A stretch of DNA of 11,201 bases from CAZDXJ01 sp964509475. GTDB lineage: Bacteria > Pseudomonadota > Gammaproteobacteria > Methylococcales > Methylomonadaceae. This document shows positions 5,988 through 11,201 of the stretch, in pieces (within the stretch, counting starts at the first letter, position 1; each line of letters starts with the position of its first letter). The DNA is taken from positions 1 through 11,201 of the forward strand of contig CAZDXJ010000077.1 of the NCBI GenBank assembly GCA_964509475.1, written 5' to 3'. The notes under the pieces were generated by a model. It did not search any database. It worked only from the letters and a program-made list of their open reading frames with translations, and was not told where the DNA came from. The translations under genes were made by a program, and so were the position numbers.

Positions 5988-7436
5988 TCAGAACACCGTG
6001 TTGGCAAGGCCGGCATGGTCTTCTCCCATTCCCATGGTGGGCGCGTGGATCACCAGGCGCAGACCGGCGAAGCAGGCCCGCCGGGTGCGCGGGTGCTGCC
6101 GGCGCTCGTAATGCCGCGCCTCGATGTTCTGGCTGAACCGCTTGATGGTGCCCGCGTACTCGCCGGTGGTCGAACACCAGTCGCGCCAGGACGCGTACAG
6201 GTCCTTGACCTCTTCGAGGGAGTCCTCGCCAGGTCCGGCGATCTCGCAACGCTCGGCGAGGAAGCGCCCGATGGCGTCCTCGTCGGCGAGATAGCCCTCG
6301 GTGGCGTCGAGCACGGCGGGCGGCGGGGCGAGGCCGATGCGTTGCCACTCGAGGCAGCCTTCGATGGCCCAGGCGAGGATGCCCGGCCATTCGGCCTTGA
6401 GCTTGTCGGGAAGATCGGGGTCGCGCTCCTGGGGCGGAATGGTGACGGTGAAGGGGATCAGGTTGAAGCGCCGGCGCACCGCCTCGTCGACGTTGCGAAG
6501 GGACGGCTTGTGATTGCCGGCGATCATCAGCTTGAACTGGGGCGTGTAGGTAAAGAAGTCCTGGCGCATGAAGCGGGCCGAGATGGCGTCGCCGCCAGTC
6601 ATGGCCTTGATCCTGGATTCCGCCCAGCGCTGGCCTTCCTCGGTCTCCTGGGCGATGACGGTGCGCGCGCCGCGCAGCATGGCGAGATCGGTGGGGTGGC
6701 GGTCGGTCTTGCTGGCGGTGAAGGTCTCCATGGGCGCGATGGCGGCGTATTCGCCGAGAATGCCGTGCCAGGTGTTGAGGAACACGCCCTTGCCGTTGCC
6801 GCCGGTGCCGTAAAGAAAGAACAGGGCATGCTCGCGGATCGAGCCGGTCAGGCCGTAGCCGAAGATGCGCCGGCTGAAGGCCACGAGGCCCTGGTCGCCG
6901 TCGAACACGCGATCGAGGAAGCCGAGCCAGAGGGGGCATTCGCCTCGGGGAGAGACGGCGGCGATCTTGGTAATGAGATCGTCGCGGTTGTGCGGGCGAA
7001 GATCCCCGGTCCTGAGATCGACGGTGCCGTCGGGCGTGTTGAGCAGCCAGGGATCGGCGTCCCAGTCCTCGGTCACCGATGCATGGCGGCGGTCGGCCTT
7101 GGCGAGCCGCTCGATGGCGGCGACCGTCTTGGCACTGGCGACGGAGGAGGCGAGCTTGATGGAGCCGTCCTGTTCCGCGATCTCCGCCGAGGCTTCGCGG
7201 GCGATGGCGCGGGCGAGATCGAATGCCTTGAGGGTTTCGTCCTGGCGCCAGCGCCGGCCATCCCACATGAGCCAACGGCCCCAGAGGTTGACGAAACGCA
7301 GCTCATGCTCGTGGCGCGCCGTGAACCGCTGGGCGAGGGATTCGTCGGAATACTCGACCGGACGGGCGGTGAAATCGGCGGCGCCGTCCTCGCCGCGCTT
7401 GAGCATGTCGTCGAACAGGGCATGGATATCAGCCAT
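5988..7436 (-). CDS. D5-family replicative helicase/primase C-terminal protein (phage/plasmid P4 type)
   Basis: Superfamily 3 helicase expected to unwind the element's origin during its own replication. The 482-aa product has a D5_N-like N-terminal half (about 40-200), then a Walker A FFLYGTGGNGKGVFL (GTGGNGKG at 210-217) and a Walker B-like strand ARTVIAQETEE (257-267). The following MTGGDAISARFMRQDFFTYT, KLMIAGNHKP (302-311) and AVRRRFNLIPF (319-329) supply the sensor and arginine-finger elements typical of this family. The ATG at 7436 follows a G-rich site and overlaps the end of the prim-pol gene by 8 nt, so primase and helicase are made as a pair. In P4 alpha-type proteins these activities are fused; here they are split into two adjacent genes. 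The stop is followed within a few bases by the palindrome cluster. Confidence 0.93.
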   Translation of the reverse strand: MADIHALFDDMLKRGEDGAADFTARPVEYSDESLAQRFTARHEHELRFVNLWGRWLMWDGRRWRQDETLKAFDLARAIAREASAEIAEQDGSIKLASSVASAKTVAAIERLAKADRRHASVTEDWDADPWLLNTPDGTVDLRTGDLRPHNRDDLITKIAAVSPRGECPLWLGFLDRVFDGDQGLVAFSRRIFGYGLTGSIREHALFFLYGTGGNGKGVFLNTWHGILGEYAAIAPMETFTASKTDRHPTDLAMLRGARTVIAQETEEGQRWAESRIKAMTGGDAISARFMRQDFFTYTPQFKLMIAGNHKPSLRNVDEAVRRRFNLIPFTVTIPPQERDPDLPDKLKAEWPGILAWAIEGCLEWQRIGLAPPPAVLDATEGYLADEDAIGRFLAERCEIAGPGEDSLEEVKDLYASWRDWCSTTGEYAGTIKRFSQNIEARHYERRQHPRTRRACFAGLRLVIHAPTMGMGEDHAGLANTVF

Positions 7437-8301
7437 GGGCGCATCCCCCCTCGCGGCGTTCCTTGCGGCCGGCGTTTTCGCGCCGCGCGATGCTGGCGAC
7501 GGTGGCGGCGACCTCGGCGTCCTGGAGGGGCGGGCGGCAGCGCGTTGCGTTGAAGGCCAGCATCAGGTCGAGGCAGACATGCGGGTCGATGCGCCGTCCG
7601 AGCAGCAGGCCGGCGAGCCGCGCGATGGTGACGTTGCGCTCGCCGTTGGCGGCGCCGTCACGGCTTATGCCACGCCATTCGGCGGTCCTCTTGGCCTTGT
7701 CCGCCTTCCTGGAGGTGGCGATGCGGGCGAGCAGCCAGTCCGGGGCGTCGGCGAGCGGAACGTCCTCGGGATGGTGGTCGACGGAGACGGCGTAGGGGCG
7801 TCCGCAGATGTGCCGAGATGGCGGGGCAACGATGTATCCGCCGTCGCCACGAATGTCGAGGCCGGGACCAAGAGCGCCGACGCTGTTCGGGACTCTATGG
7901 CCAGAGTGGCGGAACAAGATGTGCTCGCCGCCGCCACCGGTCAAGAACCGCCATGTCTCGGGAAGGGGGCCATGTTCCCGTTCGCGTGCGGCCAGGGTCT
8001 CGTCGCCGCCATGACGGGGATCGACGTCGAGGGCGATGATATCGCTGACGGCGCCGGTGACGATGCCGATGTTGAGCGAGGTGTTGGCGAACCAGCGCGT
8101 CACCGTGTCGGCGTCCTTGCTCGCGTCCTTGAGGCCGTTCCTCACCAGTCGTCCAAAAGGATGCTTGGCCGGCTGCCGGCAGTCTTCCCGGGTGCAGGAG
8201 CACAGGAGCCCGCCATCCCGTTTGAACGGGAAGTGCAACGGCAGCACGGCGAAGCCGAGGGACAGGTACATTCGGGCGTGGCCGAGTGTGGTGGCTGTCA
8301 T
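7429..8301 (-). CDS. Bifunctional primase/polymerase (prim-pol, AEP family)
   Basis: Archaeo-eukaryotic type primase that lays down primers, and may extend them, for replication of the element. From the ATG at 8301 (290 aa), residues 5-200 form the prim-pol domain: an N-terminal GFAVLPLHF, a cysteine cluster CSCTREDC (34-41) followed by KHP, then the catalytic hhDhD motif IALDVDPRHGG with Asp92 and Asp94. GGEHILFRH carries the conserved His127, and LDIRGDGGYIVAPPSRH (148-164) forms the nucleotide-binding end. The start is fixed by a 4-nt ATGA overlap with the upstream 70-aa gene; an in-frame extension to 8391 would overlap that gene heavily. The C-terminal ~90 residues are less characteristic and probably link to the D5 helicase encoded next, with an 8-nt overlap. 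Confidence 0.95.
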   Translation of the reverse strand: MTATTLGHARMYLSLGFAVLPLHFPFKRDGGLLCSCTREDCRQPAKHPFGRLVRNGLKDASKDADTVTRWFANTSLNIGIVTGAVSDIIALDVDPRHGGDETLAAREREHGPLPETWRFLTGGGGEHILFRHSGHRVPNSVGALGPGLDIRGDGGYIVAPPSRHICGRPYAVSVDHHPEDVPLADAPDWLLARIATSRKADKAKRTAEWRGISRDGAANGERNVTIARLAGLLLGRRIDPHVCLDLMLAFNATRCRPPLQDAEVAATVASIARRENAGRKERREGGCAHG

Positions 8302-8510
8302 CGGCAGTCTTCTTGGCGCTCGATCCATTCGCGGATGGTCGATTTGCGCGCTGCCAGCTGGAAGCCGATGCGAAAATGGGGCAGCCGGCACTTGGCGGCC
8401 GAGGTCAGGTAATAGACCCGGCGCTGGAAACGCGGCTCATCGCTGCCGAAGACGTGGCGGGCGATCTCGGCCGCGCCGATCAAAAGGTCGCCGCCCAGGG
8501 TGTCGGTCAT
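8298..8510 (-). CDS. Small probable DNA-binding protein of the prophage replication operon
   Basis: A 70-aa protein starting at an ATG with GGGAGG six bases upstream. Its start overlaps the stop of the preceding gene as ATGA, and its own stop overlaps the prim-pol start in the same way, so three genes in a row are coupled. The segment LLIGAAEIARHVFGSDE looks like the first two helices of a small winged or MerR-like helix-turn-helix. The RRVYYLTSAAKCRLPHFRIG part fits the wing, and ARKSTIREWIERQE a closing helix. Proteins of this kind often sit between the AlpA-like gene and the primase in proteobacterial prophages. DNA binding is inferred from this pattern; the partner or target is not readable. 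A replication accessory or a second regulator is possible. Confidence 0.75.
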   Translation of the reverse strand: MTDTLGGDLLIGAAEIARHVFGSDEPRFQRRVYYLTSAAKCRLPHFRIGFQLAARKSTIREWIERQEDCR

Positions 8511-8770
8511 CGCCGGCCTCCCGCGCGGGGCGCTCTGGCCCTGCGTTCGACATGGCGCTCCTGGTCGCGAAGCCAGGCGCGGACGGCCTCGATGCGGTAC
8601 AGCACCCGTTTTCCGACGGTGATGTAGGGCGGGCTTTGGCGCAATTGCCGGTCGCGTTGCGCCGTCCGTAGCGAAACGCCGCGCTGGCGGCAGTATTCAT
8701 GCTCGTCGATGTAGCCGTCGAAGATATCCCGCGCGCCGGTTTCCGCAACCCCGGTGGTCGTGTCTGTCAT
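8507..8770 (-). CDS. AlpA/excisionase-like helix-turn-helix regulator
   Basis: An 87-aa protein with a single MerR/excisionase-like DNA-binding domain at about residues 18-70. After FDGYIDEHEYCRQRGVSLRT come the recognition helix TAQRDRQLRQSP and a short beta wing PYITVGKRVLYRIEAVRAWL. The 'KR..Y....V..WL' ending is typical of AlpA-type phage regulators and excisionases. The basic, arginine-rich tail (72-87) may add DNA contacts. The ATG at 8770 has AGAGAGG eight bases upstream, inside a structured leader. It is the first gene of the run to prim-pol and D5 and overlaps the next gene by four bases. It may activate the replication genes, as AlpA-like proteins do in satellites, or help the integrase excise the element. 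The sequence does not decide between these. Confidence 0.82.
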   Translation of the reverse strand: MTDTTTGVAETGARDIFDGYIDEHEYCRQRGVSLRTAQRDRQLRQSPPYITVGKRVLYRIEAVRAWLRDQERHVERRARAPRAGGRR

Positions 8771-8816
8771 GTGCGATACCTCTCTTGCCGGGCGGCGTAT
8801 TTGGCCGCCTTCGCAC
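8771..8816 (-). promoter_or_regulatory. Structured leader just before the AlpA-like gene
   Basis: GTGCGA (8771-8776) is the exact inverse of TCGCAC (8811-8816), and GGCGGC (8791-8796) pairs with GCCGCC (8804-8809) around a 7-nt loop. In the minus-strand transcript the outer stem ends directly at the ATG at 8770, and the ribosome site AGAGAGG lies in the unpaired part between the stems. Such folding could tune translation of the regulator. No clear -35/-10 pair is seen. The repeats are certain; the regulatory role is inference. Confidence 0.45.
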
Positions 8817-8868
8817 GAGAGATAGCGACATCCCTGGTCGTCCGATACTGATGAGCCGAGAGGGTTAT

Positions 8869-8893
8869 CTACTGAGCGGGGGGCGCTCAGTAG
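8869..8893 (-). terminator. Perfect 10-bp hairpin directly after the 283-aa gene
   Basis: CTACTGAGCG (8869-8878) and CGCTCAGTAG (8884-8893) form a perfect stem with a loop of five G (five C on the minus strand). It begins immediately after the stop codon of the gene at 8894-9745. A terminator that separates the integrase operon from the AlpA-led operon would fit this position. Against that, neither strand has a T-run after the stem, so it could instead be a protein-binding operator or an mRNA-stabilising hairpin. Confidence 0.45.
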
Positions 8894-9745
8894 TCAGGCG
8901 CCGGGGATCGGAGCTCGGTATTCCTTGGCCACGCCCATGAGGAGGTCGTCGAAGGGGAGGGGCACCATGGGCGACTTCATCCAGGGGCGGTGCTCGGGCA
9001 GAATCCAAGTGTCCTCGGGATCGAGCAGCGTCTGCGCCTTGGCGCGTGGAGGTCGATACGACAGGCCGAACTCCATGTAGGCTTCCGCCTCGGAGAGGAA
9101 CATCAGGAATTCGTCGTTGAGTTGTTCCTCCAGTACGGCGGCGATTTCCTCGGGCGTGCCGCCCGTATTCAGCGCAATCATGAACCAGTCGAACAGCGCG
9201 GCACAGAAATGCGCGACCGGTTTGTAGGTCCTCCAGGCTTTGCGCAGGTCGTGGCTGTTGCGCGGTACCATGGGCAGGTTGACCCGTTCCAGGATGAACA
9301 CCGCCTTGTTGACGCTGGCGCCGCCCGGCAGATCGCCATGGTGCTTCGCCATGCGGCGAATCAAGGCCAGGATCAGCCCGGCCGCGAACCAATGACCGAG
9401 GCGAGAACTCATGTCCTTCTGAAAGGATTGGAAGCCGGGTGCGTGGGCAACGGATGCGTGGCCGCCGGCCTCGGCGAACCATTCTCCCACCTGATCGACG
9501 GTGGCCAGCCAGTCTTCCCGTTCTTCGATGGCGGCGATGGTCTCTTCCCAGTTCTTCTCGGTGAGCGGGTCCGGGAGATCCGTGCTCTTCTGCTGCAGTT
9601 CGGCAAGGTGCATGGATATGACGGTGGCGAGGTATTGGCGCCGGGCTTCGATATCATCGGGCCAGGCCATGACGGCGCGGACGGCGAGCTGTGCCCGGTA
9701 CATGCCGCCAGGCGCGAGAATCGGGCCGTAATCAAGAATCGGCAT
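8894..9745 (-). CDS. Unrecognised 283-aa protein encoded directly after the integrase
   Basis: I do not recognise this family. The product appears soluble and mostly helical, with no signal peptide or convincing membrane segment. Notable stretches are an N-terminal ILDYGPILAPGGMYRAQLAV, an acidic region EKNWEETIAAIEEREDWLATV, a hydrophobic HFCAALFDWFMIALN with the following EEIAAVLEEQLNDEFLMF, and a C-terminal proline/tryptophan-rich part (DPEDTWILPEHRPWMKSP). I place the start at the ATG at 9745 because GGAG lies 7 nt upstream; a longer frame to 9796 would overlap the integrase by 65 nt. As placed it overlaps the integrase end by 14 nt, so both are probably co-translated. It ends at a perfect hairpin. 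Location between integrase and AlpA-like regulator suggests a role in lysogeny control, excision or a cargo function, but nothing in the sequence proves any of these. Confidence 0.85.
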   Translation of the reverse strand: MPILDYGPILAPGGMYRAQLAVRAVMAWPDDIEARRQYLATVISMHLAELQQKSTDLPDPLTEKNWEETIAAIEEREDWLATVDQVGEWFAEAGGHASVAHAPGFQSFQKDMSSRLGHWFAAGLILALIRRMAKHHGDLPGGASVNKAVFILERVNLPMVPRNSHDLRKAWRTYKPVAHFCAALFDWFMIALNTGGTPEEIAAVLEEQLNDEFLMFLSEAEAYMEFGLSYRPPRAKAQTLLDPEDTWILPEHRPWMKSPMVPLPFDDLLMGVAKEYRAPIPGA

Positions 9746-10994
9746 GGGCCGTCTCCATGGCCTTGGCGATGGCGCTGCCGATGGTGTTGCCGACATGCTC
9801 GGCGGCCTCGCGCAAGGGCTCGTCGTAGAGATGGGCGTAGCGCTGGGTGGTCTGCACCTGGGTGTGGCCGAGCATGGCGCCGATCATCGGCAATGACGCA
9901 CCGCCGCTGACCAGCAGCGAGGCGAAGGAATGGCGCAGGTCATGGATGCGGACGTTGGGTTTCCACGTCATCACCGGATTTCCGTCCTTGTCCTTCATGA
10001 CCTTGCCCTGCCGGTTGCGCTTTTCTACCCGATCAGCCAGCTTGGCCTTGACGCAGACCGATTCCCAGGACCGCTTGATATCGGTCAGCGGCTGGTCGTC
10101 GGATTTGCCGGGGAAGACGTAATTGCCGGTGGCGGTCTTCTTCATTTCCCGGAGCAGGGCCAGGGCGGCCGCCGACAGGGGCACACGGTGTTCCCGGCGC
10201 TGCTTGGTATGGGCCGAGGGCTTCACCCAGACGCCCTTGTCGAGATCGAACATGTCCCAGGTGGCGGTCAGCACCTCGCTCTTGCGCGCGCCGGTGAGCA
10301 TCAACAGGCGGATGACGTTCGCGGAAACCGGCTCGCCATGATCATCGAGGGCCGCCGACAGCCGGGCCAGTTCCTCGGGCGAGAGGAAACGCTCTCGCTT
10401 TTCCTCACGGTTCTTCTGGATGCCGGACGCCGGGTTGTTCTCGCACCACTCCCAGCGGATCGCCAGATTGTAGGCCTTGCGCAGGACCTCGACGACGCGG
10501 TTGGCGCGCACAGGGGTGCCGCGTTCCTTGGTGATCTTGCGGTGCAGGGCCTCGACCTGGTCGTGAGAAACATCCATCACCTTGTACTTGCCGAGTTCCG
10601 GCAGGATCAGCTTCTCCCACATGATACGCTCGTCCACCTGGGAGCGTTTGGCCTTGCGGGGAAGGTGGTCCCGCTTGTAGCGGTCCCACAGGTCCGTCAT
10701 GGTGGGCGCCGCCCGGTCGGCGTGGCGCTCGCCCATGGGATCGCGGCCCCTGTCCACCTCGCGCTTGAGGTCGCAGGCCTCGGCCCTGGCGGCAGCCACC
10801 GACCAGTCCGGGTAGCTGCCGATGGTGATGCGGTGCTGCCGGCCCTTGACCCGATAATCGAGGACGAAGGACTTGGCTCCCCGGTTGGTCACCCGGAGCC
10901 CGAATCCCTTCACGTCGGCATCCCAAAAGAACACTTGCGGGCGGTCCCCCGCGCTCGCCCTGCGGACCAGGGCATCGGTCAGTCTCTCGGCCAT
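9732..10994 (-). CDS. int: Tyrosine-family site-specific integrase
   Basis: Catalyses recombination between the element's attP and a tRNA gene in the chromosome. From the ATG at 10994 (420 aa), residues 5-85 form the DUF4102-type arm-binding domain (GFGLRVTNRGAKSFVLDYRV, then RITIGSYPDWS). About 100-195 is the SAM-like core-binding domain, and 200-400 the catalytic domain. Catalytic residues are visible: Arg237 in TGARKSEV, Lys264, His351 and Arg354 in HDLRHSF, His377 in LGHTQ, and nucleophile Tyr386 in TQRYAHL. A charged insert before the HxxR motif (about 323-345, rich in K/D/G) makes it slightly long. The ATG has AGGAGG four bases upstream; a GTG at 11015 would add seven residues. It faces away from the tRNA fragment, 170 bp away, the usual arrangement. 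Copies of TGTCAACAC lie just before its start, suggesting self-regulation. Confidence 0.97.
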   Translation of the reverse strand: MAERLTDALVRRASAGDRPQVFFWDADVKGFGLRVTNRGAKSFVLDYRVKGRQHRITIGSYPDWSVAAARAEACDLKREVDRGRDPMGERHADRAAPTMTDLWDRYKRDHLPRKAKRSQVDERIMWEKLILPELGKYKVMDVSHDQVEALHRKITKERGTPVRANRVVEVLRKAYNLAIRWEWCENNPASGIQKNREEKRERFLSPEELARLSAALDDHGEPVSANVIRLLMLTGARKSEVLTATWDMFDLDKGVWVKPSAHTKQRREHRVPLSAAALALLREMKKTATGNYVFPGKSDDQPLTDIKRSWESVCVKAKLADRVEKRNRQGKVMKDKDGNPVMTWKPNVRIHDLRHSFASLLVSGGASLPMIGAMLGHTQVQTTQRYAHLYDEPLREAAEHVGNTIGSAIAKAMETAHADS

Positions 10995-11006
10995 CGCGCC
11001 TCCTCG

Positions 11007-11133
11007 TGTCAACACTATGTCAACACATCGAATTGAGCCTTATGGCGCGATCTTGCGAGGCGTTACAGATGAAGTCAACGAAAATGCTTTGTATTACAGC
11101 GGAATAGATAGTGACCGGAAAATCATGTCAACA
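11007..11133. repeat. GTCAAC-core direct repeats between integrase and att site
   Basis: TGTCAACAC occurs at 11007-11015 and again at 11018-11026, an 11-bp period that puts both copies on one face of the helix. A third copy, TGTCAACA, is at 11126-11133 and a shorter GTCAACG at 11074-11080, all in the same orientation. Four related sites between an integrase gene and its att core are what arm-type binding sites of the DUF4102 domain would look like. On the minus strand the core reads GTTGACA, which also contains a -35-like hexamer, so promoter use is an alternative or additional role. Confidence 0.6.
11105..11131 (-). promoter_or_regulatory. Possible promoter for the integrase gene
   Basis: On the minus strand TTGACA (11131-11126) matches the -35 consensus, and TATCTA (11110-11105) resembles a -10 box. 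The spacing is 15 bp, shorter than the usual 17. It points at the integrase about 110 bp away, in the AT-rich stretch. The same TTGACA is part of the repeated GTCAAC motif, so the match may be incidental. Confidence 0.3.
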
Positions 11134-11163
11134 AATCAAGACTCTAGATATTGTGCCTATTAT

Positions 11164-11201
11164 GGCTCATAACCTGAAGGTCGTAGGTTCAAATCCTACC
11201 C
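11164..11201 (+). tRNA. 3' half of initiator tRNA-Met (CAT), attachment-site core, cut by window end
   Basis: The anticodon loop CTCATAA (anticodon CAT at 11168-11170), the 3' side of the anticodon stem, the variable region AAGGTC and the T-arm GTAGG-TTCAAAT-CCTAC match initiator tRNA-Met. The bases before 11164 do not continue into a D-arm or 5' acceptor strand; they belong to the AT-rich spacer. This is therefore a displaced 3' fragment, as found at the far end of an element integrated into a tRNA gene. The shared core must start at or near the anticodon stem. An intact copy should lie at the element's left end, outside this window. Acceptor 3' bases continue past 11201. Confidence 0.8.

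Larger units (their letters stand above)
3375..11201. mobile_element. Integrase-proximal part of a prophage or phage satellite ending in a split tRNA
   Basis: A continuous minus-strand block carries a tyrosine integrase, an AlpA-like regulator, prim-pol primase, D5 helicase and both terminase subunits. It ends at the right in a tRNA 3' half that lacks its 5' half, the expected mark of site-specific integration. No portal, protease, capsid, tail or lysis gene is visible. Composition is uniformly GC-rich up to the integrase leader, then turns AT-rich. The left boundary is not in the window, and the defence genes at 250-3299 may be cargo of the same element. Integrase, primase/helicase and terminase identities are well supported; whether the whole is a satellite, a defective prophage or part of a complete prophage is open. 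Confidence 0.8.

Noticed and set aside
5741..6016. 91-codon minus-strand frame spanning the palindrome cluster
   Set aside because: It starts inside the helicase gene and ends inside terS; its peptide simply translates the repeats, with no ribosome site, so I treat the region as non-coding.
6015..8412. Two plus-strand reading frames over 500 codons opposite the helicase and prim-pol genes, and a 505-codon minus-strand frame overlapping the helicase
   Set aside because: The helicase and prim-pol frames have clear catalytic motifs; the others are low-complexity Arg/Pro/Ser or Gly/Ala strings caused by high GC.
9930..11036. 368-codon plus-strand frame opposite the integrase
   Set aside because: It mirrors a complete integrase with the full catalytic set; the product has no recognisable domain.

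Overview
The window looks like the integrase-proximal (right-hand) part of an integrated phage or phage satellite in a high-GC proteobacterium. An alphaproteobacterium is most likely: the split tRNA at the right edge, the DUF4102-type integrase, the prim-pol/D5 pair and the gene order all resemble prophages of that group. No host gene is fully present, so the taxonomic call is an inference.

Right to left on the minus strand, 10994 to 3375 is a compact, GC-rich, nearly gapless series of genes. It holds a tyrosine integrase, an unrecognised 283-aa protein, an AlpA/excisionase-like helix-turn-helix protein, a 70-aa probable DNA-binding protein, a prim-pol type primase, a D5-family helicase, and the small and large terminase subunits. 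Most joints are start/stop overlaps of 4 to 17 nt, which suggests translational coupling. Two non-coding breaks are structured. One is a perfect hairpin plus leader at 8771-8893. The other is a cluster of nested palindromes and tandem repeats at 5874-5983, between the helicase and the terminase. At the right edge (11164-11201) lies the 3' half of an initiator tRNA-Met without its 5' half. This is what integration into a tRNA 3' end leaves at the distal boundary. Between it and the integrase are four copies of a GTCAAC-core motif that could be integrase arm sites.

Left of the large terminase, where portal and capsid genes would be expected, the window instead holds a more AT-rich defence module (250-3299). 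It contains a PD-(D/E)XK restriction endonuclease on the plus strand, a convergent and overlapping cytosine-5 methyltransferase on the minus strand, and a Vsr mismatch endonuclease. A decayed IS5-family transposase remnant separates the methyltransferase from vsr. Together these form a type II restriction-modification system with its own repair enzyme for the T:G mismatches produced when 5-methylcytosine deaminates.

The combination int - alpA-like - primase/helicase - terS - terL with no visible structural genes, followed by an antiphage module, resembles a satellite (PICI or P4-like) carrying a defence hotspot. It could equally be a prophage whose left half was replaced by the restriction-modification island. 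The left 249 bases hold no recognisable gene, only overlapping inverted repeats, so the true left end of the element is not visible.
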